Shown here: positions 1 through 8,523 of the stretch, piece by piece | Position numbering within the stretch: the first letter of the stretch is position 1 | Layout: every line of letters begins with the position of its first letter | DNA from: SIG223 sp964442785 | GTDB lineage: Bacteria; Bacillota_I; Bacilli_A; RFN20; DUOF01 | Direction: 5' to 3' | Length of the DNA: 45,834 nucleotides | NCBI GenBank assembly: GCA_964442785.1 | Contig: CAYTZW010000007.1 | Span: 1 to 45,834 of the forward strand | Made by a program: the position numbers and the translations under genes | Notes under the pieces: model-generated | The model's input: the letters and a program-made list of their open reading frames with translations, nothing else | What the model was told of the DNA's origin: nothing | Databases searched by the model: none

Positions 1-974
1 AAACAGCAACTAGACACTATGCTCACGTTGACTGTCCAGGACACGCTGACTATGTAAAAAATATGATTACTGGTGCTGCTCAAATGGACGGAGCAATTCT
101 TGTTGTTGCTGCAACTGACGGACCAATGCCTCAAACAAGAGAGCATATCTTATTATCTAGACAAGTTGGAGTACCTAGCATTGTTGTATTTATGAACAAA
201 TGTGATATGGTTGAAGACGAAGAATTATTAGATTTAGTTGAAATGGAAATCAGAGAATTATTAAGTTTCTATGGTTTCGATGGAGATAACTGTCCTATCA
301 TTAGAGGATCTGCATTAAAAGCATTAGAAGGAGATCCTAAATGGGAAGGAAAAATCCTTGAACTTATGGAAGCAGTTGACGCTTACGTTCAATTACCTCC
401 AAGAGAAATGGACAAACCATTCTTAATGCCTGTTGAAGATGTTTTCACAATCACTGGTCGTGGAACTGTTGCAACTGGTAGAGTTGAAAGAGGACAAATC
501 AAATTAAATGATGCTGCTGAAATCGTTGGTATTAAAGAAACTAAATCAACAGTTATCACTGGTATCGAAATGTTCCGTAAGTTACTTGACTTCGCTGAAG
601 CTGGAGATAATATCGGTGCATTATTAAGAGGAGTTAACAGAGACGAAGTTATCCGTGGACAAGTATTAGCTAAACCAGGAAGTGTTAAACCTCACCAAAA
701 ATTCAAATCACAAGTCTATATTCTTTCTAAAGAAGAAGGTGGAAGACATACTCCATTCTTCGCTAACTATAGACCTCAATTCTATTTCCGTACAACAGAT
801 ATCACTGGTATTATTCAATTACCAGAGGGTGTAGAAATGGTTATGCCTGGAGACAACGTTGAAATGACTGTTGAATTAATCCACCCAATCGCTGTTGAAC
901 AAGGTACTAAATTCTCTATCCGTGAAGGTGGAAGAACTGTTGGTGCTGGAAACGTAACAGAAATCTTAGCTTAA
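1..974 (+). CDS. tuf: Elongation factor Tu, 3' part (5' end outside window)
   Basis: EF-Tu is the GTPase that carries aminoacyl-tRNA to the ribosomal A site. The reading frame is open from base 1 (first full codon at base 3), so about 323 residues are visible and roughly the first 70, including the P-loop, are cut off by the window edge. Visible G-domain motifs are DCPGH (G3), NKCD (G4) and GSALKAL (G5), followed by the two beta-barrel domains and the typical end EGGRTVGAGNVTEILA. An internal ATG at 63 is not the start. A rho-independent terminator follows 20 bp after the stop, so tuf ends its transcription unit here, separate from the ribosomal operon at 2876. Confidence 0.98.
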   Translation, partial: TATRHYAHVDCPGHADYVKNMITGAAQMDGAILVVAATDGPMPQTREHILLSRQVGVPSIVVFMNKCDMVEDEELLDLVEMEIRELLSFYGFDGDNCPIIRGSALKALEGDPKWEGKILELMEAVDAYVQLPPREMDKPFLMPVEDVFTITGRGTVATGRVERGQIKLNDAAEIVGIKETKSTVITGIEMFRKLLDFAEAGDNIGALLRGVNRDEVIRGQVLAKPGSVKPHQKFKSQVYILSKEEGGRHTPFFANYRPQFYFRTTDITGIIQLPEGVEMVMPGDNVEMTVELIHPIAVEQGTKFSIREGGRTVGAGNVTEILA

Positions 975-994
975 TTTTATCAAAATTAAATATT

Positions 995-1027
995 AAAAAG
1001 TAAGGGACTGCAGCTCTTACTTTTTTT
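995..1027 (+). terminator. Rho-independent terminator of tuf
   Basis: Inverted repeat AAAAGTAAG / CTTACTTTT around an 11-base loop, followed by a run of T. Confidence 0.85.
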
Positions 1028-1100
1028 ATTTGCGATAAAATGGACAATATTGTATAAAAATTTCAAAATAGATATAATTAAAATAAAGGAGGGAGTTATT

Positions 1101-2084
1101 ATGAAAGCAGTTTTTCACCAAAGTGGTAATTATATATGTGAAATATATGAAGCTAATCCTAAACTAGGCTATAACTTCCCTTTTATTCTTATTAAACCAT
1201 TGAATTTTGATATAAATAAAAAAATAAAAATATATGTAGAAGGAAATAATAGTGTTCTATATGAAGAAAAAGGGCAACAATCTTTTATTTCTCAAGTAGA
1301 ATATGCAATTAATGAAATTCAATCAATGAAATTTGATACTGATGGTAAGATTTTCAATCAACCATATTTTTATCAATGTTTAAATTCTCCTATTATAATA
1401 CCACTTATTGAAAGATGTGATTATGGTCATAAAGGGGAGTTTTATCCTCAAATGTTAGGAAGAAATGTGCTTAAAGAAAAAGATAGCAAGTTTGCGGGTT
1501 TGACTAATCAAGTGGTTTGTATGGTAGATAAAGTTAAGAGTGATTTTGAAAAACAAGGAATTGAAGTGGAAAGAAAAAGTGGTTTAATAGGTTTTTCGAC
1601 TTCTGGAGTTTTTGCTGGTAGGATGTTACTAGCAGAACCTGAAAGTTTTGATTTTTGTTTATCTATATGTTCTAATGCTGTTCAACCTTTGCCTCTTGAT
1701 AAAATCAATAATATTGAATTGCCATATCCTTTAGGCATTGCTGATTATGAAGAAATATTTGGTAAAAAATTTAATAAAGAGGAATATTTGAAAGCACATA
1801 GTTTATTTGTGGTTGGAAGCGAGGAACCTAATGAGAAATATGATATTGCTTTTAATTTGAAATTACACGACAAAGAAATACAAGAATTGTATTTGAAAAT
1901 ATATGGAAATGGTGGCATCCAAGAAAGACAAGAAAAAATGAACAAAATTATTAAAGAAAAAGGCTTTGATAATATGAATTGTATTGTAACTCAAGGTGGT
2001 CATAATTATAGTGGGAAAGGTAATTTGATAGTGAATTTCACTTTTAATAATTACACAATTTCAACTAGTCCTAGAAAGAGTTAA
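1101..2084 (+). CDS. Alpha/beta-hydrolase-like protein
   Basis: Protein of 327 residues; the specific substrate is not recognised. The start is the ATG at 1101 because AAGGAGGG lies 8 bases upstream; the longer frame from 1050 has no ribosome site. A central GFSTSG (GxSxG nucleophile elbow) sits in a hydrophobic strand-turn-helix, a possible acid lies in the strand ending VVGSEE, and the late GGHNYSG supplies a candidate catalytic histidine, in the order expected of a serine hydrolase. There is no signal peptide, so it is probably cytoplasmic. It is a monocistronic unit between the tuf terminator and a lipoprotein gene. An esterase or peptidase-like role is inference from the motif order only. 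Confidence 0.65.
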   Translation: MKAVFHQSGNYICEIYEANPKLGYNFPFILIKPLNFDINKKIKIYVEGNNSVLYEEKGQQSFISQVEYAINEIQSMKFDTDGKIFNQPYFYQCLNSPIIIPLIERCDYGHKGEFYPQMLGRNVLKEKDSKFAGLTNQVVCMVDKVKSDFEKQGIEVERKSGLIGFSTSGVFAGRMLLAEPESFDFCLSICSNAVQPLPLDKINNIELPYPLGIADYEEIFGKKFNKEEYLKAHSLFVVGSEEPNEKYDIAFNLKLHDKEIQELYLKIYGNGGIQERQEKMNKIIKEKGFDNMNCIVTQGGHNYSGKGNLIVNFTFNNYTISTSPRKS

Positions 2085-2096
2085 AATAAAATGGTC

Positions 2097-2123
2097 TTGA
2101 TTTTTTGCTATTTGTAATATAAT
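2097..2123 (+). promoter_or_regulatory. Probable sigma-A promoter of the lipoprotein gene
   Basis: TTGATT (2097-2102) and TATAAT (2118-2123) with a short 15-bp spacer, 60 bp before the ATG at 2183. Confidence 0.5.
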
Positions 2124-2182
2124 ATAAAGAAAAAAAGAAATTTTGTGCGACTTTTTTGTCGTGTTTATATATAGGTGGTTTA

Positions 2183-2818
2183 ATGAAAAAGATAGTTTCC
2201 GTGTTATTAGCATTTTTGCTTGTTTTAACAGGTTGTAATGTTAATAAAGCAAAAATAAAAAGTGTTGATATTAAAAATTTAGAGTATTTGAGCAATAATT
2301 ACATTACGTTTGATGTTGTGGTTAAGCCTAATAAATTTGAAGAAATAAAAGTTTATTTTGTTTTAGAGAGTGAATATGAAGTAGAAAATTATGGCAGTGC
2401 GATATATGAATATAAAGAAAAAATACCTGCAGGTAAGTTTACTTTTTCTTATGAAAGTTACAATTCTGGCTTGTATTATCTTTTTGCTGTCGCTAAAGGT
2501 AAAAATTTAAAGCAATACAAAAGTAATTTGGTTGAAGTGGATTTGAAAGCTGAAGACCCTACTTTAGATGCTGAAGTGGTTACTAATTTTACTGATAGTG
2601 CTAGTGTTAAATTTGTTGATGTAGAAAAAGATATCAGTCATATTTACTATTGTATGGTGTCTAGTTTAGAAACTAATAGTTGTGAAAATTATCTTGAGGT
2701 AAGTGATTTTTCTGCTGTTTTGTCTATTGAGAAAGAAAACAAGAATTTTATTCTTTTTGAAGTAATTGATTTGATTGGAAATGATAAAAAGTTTACAATT
2801 AATTTATCTAATGATTAA
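2183..2818 (+). CDS. Small lipoprotein of unknown function
   Basis: Protein of 211 residues starting at the ATG at 2183, chosen because AGGTGG lies just upstream and the product then begins with a textbook lipoprotein signal: MKK, a hydrophobic core and the lipobox LTGC around residue 18. After lipidation and cleavage at Cys it would be anchored outside the membrane. The mature part reads as two short beta-sandwich-like repeats (strands such as VKPNKFEEIKVYFVLE and ASVKFVDVEKDISHIYYCMV), perhaps Ig or fibronectin-like, but I do not recognise a family. It has its own promoter and a terminator that begins at its stop codon, so it is monocistronic. Confidence 0.75.
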   Translation: MKKIVSVLLAFLLVLTGCNVNKAKIKSVDIKNLEYLSNNYITFDVVVKPNKFEEIKVYFVLESEYEVENYGSAIYEYKEKIPAGKFTFSYESYNSGLYYLFAVAKGKNLKQYKSNLVEVDLKAEDPTLDAEVVTNFTDSASVKFVDVEKDISHIYYCMVSSLETNSCENYLEVSDFSAVLSIEKENKNFILFEVIDLIGNDKKFTINLSND

Positions 2819-2840
2819 AATCCAGTGATGGATTTTTTTT
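2817..2840 (+). terminator. Rho-independent terminator
   Basis: AAAATCCA / TGGATTTT hairpin with a GTGA tetraloop followed by T8; it overlaps the lipoprotein stop codon. Confidence 0.85.
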
Positions 2841-2875
2841 CTTTTTCCACAAAAAGTTAAAATAGTAAAAAAAGA

Positions 2876-2904
2876 TTGACCATAGTAGTCTTTTTTGCTA
2901 TAAT
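2876..2904 (+). promoter_or_regulatory. Promoter of the S10-spc-alpha operon
   Basis: TTGACC (2876-2881), 17-bp spacer, TATAAT (2899-2904): a near-perfect sigma-A promoter. It is the only strong promoter seen ahead of the 29-gene ribosomal cluster, so it is likely to drive all of it. Confidence 0.85.
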
Positions 2905-2910
2905 TTCAAA

Positions 2911-3039
2911 TGTAGTCTGTGCGATGATGTGCGAGGTTGCAGATACACCGAAGTTAGTGGACAATAACGTATGCGTGTGTATTTGGGAATTTGTACGGAG
3001 CATATGTCTAAGCTAGATTTTAGACAAGGAGGAAAATAA
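2911..3039 (+). promoter_or_regulatory. Structured 5' leader of the S10 operon
   Basis: About 130 nt of more GC-balanced, non-coding sequence lies between the promoter and rpsJ. ATACAC (2943-2948) pairs with GTGTAT (2977-2982), and GTCTAA (3006-3011) pairs with TTAGAC (3020-3025), placing a hairpin directly against the Shine-Dalgarno AAGGAGG (3026-3032). In other bacteria the S10 leader is the target of L4 autoregulation; that this leader does the same is inference. Confidence 0.6.
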
Positions 3040-3351
3040 ATGGCTAAAACTAACAAGATTAGAATTAATCTAAGAGCATACGAACACAAAATTCTTGATG
3101 CAGCTGCTGAAAGAATTGTCGGAGTTGCTAAGAGTACTGGTGCAAAGGTAGTTGGTCCAGTACCACTTCCAACAGAGAAGCAAATTTACACTATTCTTCG
3201 TTCTGTTCACAAACACAAAGATTCACGTGAACAATTTGAGATGAGAACTCACAAACGTTTAATAGATGTATTAAATCCAACACCACAAACAGTTGATGCA
3301 TTAACAAGATTGGATTTACCTAGTGGCGTCGACATAGAGATTAAATTATAA
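3040..3351 (+). CDS. rpsJ: 30S ribosomal protein S10
   Basis: First gene of the S10-spc-alpha superoperon. 103 residues, full length. Family landmarks KIRINLRAYEHKILD near the N-terminus and VGPVPLPT in the tRNA-side loop are present. S10 helps build the 30S head and, in other bacteria, also serves as NusE in antitermination. The start is set by AAGGAGG 8 bases upstream, itself flanked by a hairpin in the leader that could modulate translation of the operon. Confidence 0.98.
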   Translation: MAKTNKIRINLRAYEHKILDAAAERIVGVAKSTGAKVVGPVPLPTEKQIYTILRSVHKHKDSREQFEMRTHKRLIDVLNPTPQTVDALTRLDLPSGVDIEIKL

Positions 3352-3365
3352 GGAGGAGCCACGGA

Positions 3366-4052
3366 ATGAAAGCTATATTAGGAAGAAAAGTTGGAATGAC
3401 ACAAGTTTTCACTACTGAAGGTGAAGCTGTTACAGTAACTGTTGTTGAAGTTTTGCCTAATGTTGTTTTACAAAAGAAAACATTAGAAAAAGACGGATAT
3501 GAAGCATTGCAACTTGGTTATGAAGACCAAAAAGAAAGTTTAACAAATAAACCTCAAGCAGGACATTTTGCTAAAGCTAATTCAACACCTAAGAAATTCG
3601 TAAAAGAAGTTAAAGGTGATGAAATGAATAAATACAATGTTGGTGATTCAATCACTGTTGATTTATTCCAAGCTGGTGAAGCAATCGATGTAACTGGTGT
3701 TTCTAAAGGTAAAGGATTCACAGGTTTAGTAAAAATGAGAAATCAAAGTATTGGACCTAAAGGACACGGTTCAGGATACCATAGAGGTGTTGGAAGTTTA
3801 GCAACTAATGGTCGTTGCAACAACAGAATTCACCCAGGAAGAATTATGCCAAGTCATTATGGTAACAAAACAACTACTGTATTAAATCTTGAAATTGTAA
3901 GCGTTGATGTTGAAAAAAATGCTTTATTAATTAAAGGTGCAATACCAGGAGCAAAGAAAGGATTAGTAACTGTTAGATCAGCAATTAAAGCACAAAAGAA
4001 AGCTAAAACTGTTAAGAATTTAGTTGATTATAGTGCTAAAGCTGCTCAATAG
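3366..4052 (+). CDS. rplC: 50S ribosomal protein L3
   Basis: 228 residues. L3 is an early 23S-binding assembly protein whose extended loop reaches the peptidyl transferase centre; that loop is recognisable as HGSGYHRGVGSL and GRIMPSHYGN. The start MKAILGRKVGMTQ is typical. GGAGGAG lies just upstream, and the gene is 14 bp after rpsJ. The C-terminal tail is Lys/Ala-rich and slightly longer than in Bacillus, which is common in A+T-rich lineages. Confidence 0.98.
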   Translation: MKAILGRKVGMTQVFTTEGEAVTVTVVEVLPNVVLQKKTLEKDGYEALQLGYEDQKESLTNKPQAGHFAKANSTPKKFVKEVKGDEMNKYNVGDSITVDLFQAGEAIDVTGVSKGKGFTGLVKMRNQSIGPKGHGSGYHRGVGSLATNGRCNNRIHPGRIMPSHYGNKTTTVLNLEIVSVDVEKNALLIKGAIPGAKKGLVTVRSAIKAQKKAKTVKNLVDYSAKAAQ

Positions 4053-4068
4053 TACTTAGGAGGAAATT

Positions 4069-4695
4069 ATGGCTAAATTAGACATTAAAAACCAACTAGG
4101 TGAAAAAGTTGGAGACTTAAACTTAAATAAAAATGTATTCAATGTAGAAATTAATAACCAAGCTTTATTTGATGCTGTTCAAGTTTATTTATCTAACTCA
4201 AGACAAGCTACTGCTAAAACAAAAGTAAGAAGCGAAGTTAGAGGCGGAGGAAAGAAACCTTGGAAGCAAAAAGGAACAGGTAGAGCAAGACAAGGTAGTA
4301 GACGTGCTCCTCAATGGAGAGGCGGAGGTACTGTATTTGGTCCAGACGGAAATCAAAACTATACCTTGAAGATGAATAAACAAGTTAGAGATTTAGCAAT
4401 TAAAAGTGCTTTAACTCAAATCGCTAAAAAGATAACTGTTGTTGATTCTATTAAATTTGAAAAACCTTCAACTAAGGAAATGGCTAAATTATTAAAAACA
4501 TTAAATGTTGAAGGAAAAACATTAGTTGTTATAGATGATGAAAGTGTTAACATTGAAGCTATTTTATCTATTACAAACTTAGAAAATGTAAATGTATTAT
4601 TCTTTGATGAAATCAATACTTATGAATTATTAAATTATACTTCATTTGTATTTACATCAAAGGCAATTAGCAATATAGAGGAGGCATTAGCATAA
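4069..4695 (+). CDS. rplD: 50S ribosomal protein L4
   Basis: 208 residues. The internal loop that lines the peptide exit tunnel is visible as RGGGKKPWKQKGTGRARQGS followed by RAPQWRGGG, the part where macrolide-resistance changes occur in other bacteria; nothing unusual is seen there. L4 is the usual autogenous repressor of S10 operons and may act on the leader at 2911-3039 (inference). Its stop TAA shares its last base with the start codon of rplW, so the two are translationally coupled. Confidence 0.98.
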   Translation: MAKLDIKNQLGEKVGDLNLNKNVFNVEINNQALFDAVQVYLSNSRQATAKTKVRSEVRGGGKKPWKQKGTGRARQGSRRAPQWRGGGTVFGPDGNQNYTLKMNKQVRDLAIKSALTQIAKKITVVDSIKFEKPSTKEMAKLLKTLNVEGKTLVVIDDESVNIEAILSITNLENVNVLFFDEINTYELLNYTSFVFTSKAISNIEEALA

Positions 4696-5003
4696 TGGCA
4701 AATAAAGAGACAAAATTAGCAATTCACGATTTCGATGTCATTATCGAACCTATTGTTACTGAAAAAACAATGAAGCTAACTCAAGACTATAACAAAGTTA
4801 CAGTTAAAGTTGCTAAAGGAACTAACAAAATCCAAATTAAAGAAGCTTTTGAAAAATTATTTGGAGTAAAAGTTGTTAATGTTAATACATCTTATGTAAG
4901 AGCAAAAGCCAAAAGAATGGGTCGTTATGAAGGAACTATAAGTGGTTATAAAAAAGCAATTATCACTTTAGCAGAAGGTCAATCATTAGACTTAGTTAAA
5001 TAA
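4695..5003 (+). CDS. rplW: 50S ribosomal protein L23
   Basis: 102 residues. L23 sits at the tunnel exit and docks trigger factor and SRP. The motif IIEPIVTEKTMKL at the N-terminus and the VKVVNVNTSYVRAKAKRMGR segment identify it. The ATG overlaps the rplD stop by one base, with GAGGAGG inside the end of rplD as ribosome site. Confidence 0.97.
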   Translation: MANKETKLAIHDFDVIIEPIVTEKTMKLTQDYNKVTVKVAKGTNKIQIKEAFEKLFGVKVVNVNTSYVRAKAKRMGRYEGTISGYKKAIITLAEGQSLDLVK

Positions 5004-5032
5004 GTAGAAAGATATAGGAGGAAAAGTTAAAA

Positions 5033-5866
5033 ATGGCTATTAGAACATATAAACCTACTACAGCTTCTCGTAGAAATATGACTAGCTTGACGTATGAAGA
5101 AATTACAAAATCAACTCCTGAAAAATCTCTTATTGTATCATTGAAAAAAACTGGTGGACGTAATGTTCACGGAAAGATTACGTGTCGTCATATTGGTGGC
5201 GGACATAAGAGAAAGTATCGTTTAATTGATTTTAAAAGAAATAAGGACGGTATTCCTGCAAAAGTTAGTGCGATTGAATACGATCCTAATAGATCAGCAA
5301 ACATTGCTTTATTAAATTATGCTGACGGAGAAAAAAGATATATCATTTGTCCTAAAGGATTAAAAGTTGGAACAACAGTTATTTCTGGAAATGATGCAGA
5401 TATTAAAGTTGGTAACTGCTTACCTCTTGGAAATATTCCTGAAGGTACAATGATTCACAACATTGAATTAAAACCTGGTGCAGGTGGACAATTAATTCGT
5501 TCTGCAGGAACAAGTGCTCAAGTACTTGGTAGAGAAGGTAATTATATTATTATAAGAATGGCTTCTGGAGAAGTTAGAAAAATATTTGCTACTTGCAAGG
5601 CAACTATTGGTGTTGTTGGAAATGAAGACCATTCATTAGTTAAAGTTGGAAAAGCTGGTCGTAATAGATGGCTAGGAATTAGACCTACTGTTAGAGGTTC
5701 TGCTATGAACCCTAACGATCACCCTCACGGAGGAGGAGAAGGAAAATGTCCAGTTGGTCGTGATGCACCTAGAACACCTTGGGGTAAAAGAGCTCTTGGA
5801 GTTAAGACTAGAAATAACAAGAAAGCTTCTACTAAATTAATAGTAAGAAGACGTAATGGTAAATAG
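5033..5866 (+). CDS. rplB: 50S ribosomal protein L2
   Basis: 277 residues, full length. L2 is needed for subunit joining and for peptidyl transferase centre assembly. The conserved GGRN..GKITCRHIGGGHKR at the front and the functional C-terminal stretch NPNDHPHGGGEG with its essential histidine are intact. The gene follows rplW by 29 bp with AGGAGG upstream of the ATG. Confidence 0.98.
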   Translation: MAIRTYKPTTASRRNMTSLTYEEITKSTPEKSLIVSLKKTGGRNVHGKITCRHIGGGHKRKYRLIDFKRNKDGIPAKVSAIEYDPNRSANIALLNYADGEKRYIICPKGLKVGTTVISGNDADIKVGNCLPLGNIPEGTMIHNIELKPGAGGQLIRSAGTSAQVLGREGNYIIIRMASGEVRKIFATCKATIGVVGNEDHSLVKVGKAGRNRWLGIRPTVRGSAMNPNDHPHGGGEGKCPVGRDAPRTPWGKRALGVKTRNNKKASTKLIVRRRNGK

Positions 5867-5877
5867 GAGGAATAGAA

Positions 5878-6174
5878 ATGGCAAGAAGTTTGAAAAAAGG
5901 ACCTTTCTGTGATACTCACTTAATGAAAAAAGTAGTAGCACTTAATGAGGCTGGAAAAAAAGAAGTTATCAAAACGTGGTCAAGAAGATCTACCATTTTC
6001 CCAGAGTTTATTGAACATACATTTGCAGTACATAATGGAAAAGAACATATCCCTGTTTACGTTACAGAAGATATGGTAGGACATAAATTAGGAGAATTTG
6101 CTCCTACAAGATTGTATAAAGGACATACTGGTCATACAGCAGAAGATAAAGCTGCTAATAAGGCAAGGAAATAA
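5878..6174 (+). CDS. rpsS: 30S ribosomal protein S19
   Basis: 98 residues. MARSLKKGPF at the start, IKTWSRRSTI in the middle and the terminal TRLYKGHTGHTAEDK-like tail are diagnostic. S19 forms a complex with S13 in the 30S head. It lies 11 bp after rplB, with AGGAGGAAT before the ATG. Confidence 0.98.
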   Translation: MARSLKKGPFCDTHLMKKVVALNEAGKKEVIKTWSRRSTIFPEFIEHTFAVHNGKEHIPVYVTEDMVGHKLGEFAPTRLYKGHTGHTAEDKAANKARK

Positions 6175-6191
6175 TAGGTGGAGGAGTTAAA

Positions 6192-6527
6192 ATGGAAGCA
6201 AAAGCAATTTTAAGAAACGCAAAAGTTTCTCCACAAAAAGCTAGACTTGTTGCAGACCTAGTTCGTGGAAAAAGTGTAAAAGAAGCTGTAGCTATTTTAA
6301 ATAATACAGTTAAAAGAGCTGCTTATCCAATGAGAAAAGTAATTGAATCAGCAGCAGCAAATGCTATCAATAACAATAAAATGGATGAAGATAAATTAGT
6401 AATCAGCAAATTATTTGTTGATGAAGGAAGAAAATTAAAAAGAACAATGCCAATGGGAAAAGGAAGTGCTTCATTAATCACTAAAAGAAGCAGCCATATT
6501 ACTGTTGTTGTAACTGAGAAAGAGTAG
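6192..6527 (+). CDS. rplV: 50S ribosomal protein L22
   Basis: 111 residues. L22 lines the exit tunnel with a beta-hairpin, seen here as KRTMPMGKGSASLITKRSSH. The N-terminus KAILRNAKVSPQKARLV is typical. It lies 17 bp after rpsS, with GGTGGAGG as ribosome site. Confidence 0.97.
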   Translation: MEAKAILRNAKVSPQKARLVADLVRGKSVKEAVAILNNTVKRAAYPMRKVIESAAANAINNNKMDEDKLVISKLFVDEGRKLKRTMPMGKGSASLITKRSSHITVVVTEKE

Positions 6528-6540
6528 GAGGAAACATTAA

Positions 6541-7203
6541 ATGGGTCAAAAAGTTAGTCCAATCGGAATGAGAACTGGAATTAATCGTAACTATGAATCT
6601 AATTGGTATAGCAAAAAGAATTTTGCAGATTACTTAATTGAAGATGTTAAGATTAGAGAGTTTTTAGACAAAGAGTTAAAAGATGCTGTTCTTTCTAAAA
6701 TTGAAATTGAAAGAACTCCTAAAAATGTAACCATAAATGTTTATGCTGCTCGTCCAGGTGTTGTTATTGGTCAAGATAGTAAAAGAATTGATGAGTTAAA
6801 GAAAAAACTTAGTAAAATAACTCATAAAAAAGCATTAAAAATTAATGTTAGTCAAGTTGAAAATCCTGATTTTGATGCAACATTAGTTGCTAAGGCAATC
6901 GCTGAACAACTTGAAAACAGAGCTTCATTTAGAGCTACACAAAAGAAAGCGGTTCAAAAAGTTATGAAAGCTGGAGCTAAAGGAATTAAAACTTTAGTTT
7001 CTGGAAGACTTGGTGGAGCTGAAATGGCTAGAAGTGAAGGATATTCAGAAGGTATCGTTCCTCTACAAACTTTAAGAGCTGATATTGATTATGCTTCAGT
7101 TGAAGCTGACACAACTTATGGTAAGTTAGGTGTTAAAGTTTGGATTTGTAGAGAAGGAAAAATTCCTGCTGCTAAGAAAGAAAATAAAAAGGAAGGAGAG
7201 TAG
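6541..7203 (+). CDS. rpsC: 30S ribosomal protein S3
   Basis: 220 residues. S3 forms part of the mRNA entry channel. The N-terminus MGQKVSPIGMRTGI, the KH-type segment with RPGVVIGQDSKRI and the C-terminal GRLGGAEMARSE motif are all present. The C-terminal tail is Lys/Glu-rich. The Shine-Dalgarno of rplP is inside its last codons. Confidence 0.98.
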   Translation: MGQKVSPIGMRTGINRNYESNWYSKKNFADYLIEDVKIREFLDKELKDAVLSKIEIERTPKNVTINVYAARPGVVIGQDSKRIDELKKKLSKITHKKALKINVSQVENPDFDATLVAKAIAEQLENRASFRATQKKAVQKVMKAGAKGIKTLVSGRLGGAEMARSEGYSEGIVPLQTLRADIDYASVEADTTYGKLGVKVWICREGKIPAAKKENKKEGE

Positions 7204-7209
7204 TCAACT

Positions 7210-7632
7210 ATGTTAATGCCAAAGAGAGTTAAATATAGAAGACCTCATATAATTAAATATGAAGGAAAAGCTAAAGCTGGTACTGAGTTAGCATTTGGAG
7301 ACTACGGACTTCAAGCTACAACAGGTGCTTGGGTTACAAACCGTCAAATTGAAGCGGCTCGTATTACATTAGCAAGATATACAAAAAGAGCAGGTAAAAT
7401 ATGGATTCGTATTTTCCCTCATTTAGCAAAAACTAAGAAACCATTGGAAGTTCGTATGGGTTCTGGAAAAGGTGCACCTGACGGATGGGTAGCAGTTGTA
7501 AAACCTGGACGTATTATGTTTGAAATGGCAGGAATTCCTGAATCATTAGCAAGAGAAGCATTACGTTTAGCTGCTTACAAACTACCAGTTAGATGCAAAG
7601 TTGTTGTAAAAGAAGAAAAGTGTGGTGAGTAA
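7210..7632 (+). CDS. rplP: 50S ribosomal protein L16
   Basis: 140 residues. L16 helps position tRNA near the A and P sites. Starts MLMPKRVKYRR, matching the MLxPKRVKYR start of the family, so the ATG at 7210 is preferred over the one at 7216. Conserved FGDYGLQA, GKIWIRIFPH and RMGSGKGAPDGWVA segments are intact. It lies 6 bp after rpsC. Confidence 0.98.
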   Translation: MLMPKRVKYRRPHIIKYEGKAKAGTELAFGDYGLQATTGAWVTNRQIEAARITLARYTKRAGKIWIRIFPHLAKTKKPLEVRMGSGKGAPDGWVAVVKPGRIMFEMAGIPESLAREALRLAAYKLPVRCKVVVKEEKCGE

Positions 7633-7634
7633 GA

Positions 7635-7841
7635 ATGAAAGTAACAGAGATTAGAGAAACACAAACAGCTGAATTACAAAAACAAGTTGTTGAATTAAAA
7701 CAAGAACTATTCTCATTAAGATTCCAACAAGCTAGTGGACAAGCTGAAAATGCTAGTAAAATGAGAAGTTTAAGAAAAGATATTGCTAGAATTCTTACTG
7801 TGCTAAACGAAAGAAAAGCTGTAAGCGGAGAGGAGAAATAG
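7635..7841 (+). CDS. rpmC: 50S ribosomal protein L29
   Basis: 68 residues forming two helices, ending in the typical LRKDIARILTVLNER. L29 sits at the tunnel exit beside L23. The gene starts 2 bp after the rplP stop, with GTGGTGAG inside the end of rplP as ribosome site. Confidence 0.97.
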   Translation: MKVTEIRETQTAELQKQVVELKQELFSLRFQQASGQAENASKMRSLRKDIARILTVLNERKAVSGEEK

Positions 7842-7844
7842 TTG

Positions 7845-8108
7845 ATGGAAGAAAGAAATAGTCGTCGTAAACTACAAGGTGTTGTAGTTTCTGATAAGAT
7901 GCAAAAAACAATCGTTGTTTTAGTATCTACATATAAAAACCATTCACTATACGGAAAAAGAGTTAAATACTCTAAAAAGTATAAAGCACACGATGAACAA
8001 GAAATTGCTTCAATCGGTGATACAGTTGAAATTATGGAAACTAGACCTCTATCAGCTGACAAACATTTCCGTTTAGTAAGAGTTGTTAAGAAAGCAGAAA
8101 TTGCTTAA
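7845..8108 (+). CDS. rpsQ: 30S ribosomal protein S17
   Basis: 87 residues from the ATG at 7845. An in-frame TTG at 7842 is less likely because AGGAG at 7831-7835 is better spaced for the ATG and the family starts MxERN. Conserved GVVVSDKMQKTIVV, YGKRVKYSKKYKAHDE and METRPLSADKHFRL are present. S17 is a primary 16S-binding protein. Confidence 0.97.
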   Translation: MEERNSRRKLQGVVVSDKMQKTIVVLVSTYKNHSLYGKRVKYSKKYKAHDEQEIASIGDTVEIMETRPLSADKHFRLVRVVKKAEIA

Positions 8109-8132
8109 TCTAAGGAAGGAAGTTAGGAAATT

Positions 8133-8507
8133 ATGGTACAAAATGAAACTAATTTAAAAGTTGCTGATAATTCTGGTGCTAAATCCGTAAGAGTCTTTAG
8201 ATTAATCGGTGGATCTGTTAGAAAAAGTTCTAGCATTGGCGATATCGTTATGTGTGCTGTTAAAGACGCTATTCCTAATGGAACAGTTAAAAAAGGCGAT
8301 GTTGTTAAAGGAATTATCGTAAGAACTAAAAAAGAAATTATTAGAAAAGACGGAGCTAACATTAGATTTGATGACAATGCTATCGTTTTAATTAAAAAGG
8401 ACGGAACACCTATTGGTACTCGTGTGTTTGGTCCAGTAGCTAGAGAAATAAGAGATTTAGGCGACACAGGTTTGAAGATTGCTTCACTTGCTGTTGAAGT
8501 ATTATAA
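8133..8507 (+). CDS. rplN: 50S ribosomal protein L14
   Basis: 124 residues. L14 contributes to an intersubunit bridge and to the binding site of the silencing factor RsfS. Recognised from LKVADNSGAK, GDIVMCAVKDAIPNG, VKKGDVVKGIIVRTKKE and the GTRVFGPVAREIR end. It lies 24 bp after rpsQ with AGGAAGGAAG upstream. Confidence 0.98.
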   Translation: MVQNETNLKVADNSGAKSVRVFRLIGGSVRKSSSIGDIVMCAVKDAIPNGTVKKGDVVKGIIVRTKKEIIRKDGANIRFDDNAIVLIKKDGTPIGTRVFGPVAREIRDLGDTGLKIASLAVEVL

Positions 8508-8523
8508 GGAGGAGCAAACACTT

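Noticed and set aside
7589..8062. 157-codon minus-strand ORF
   Set aside because: It is antisense to rpmC and rpsQ and has the composition of a shadow frame.
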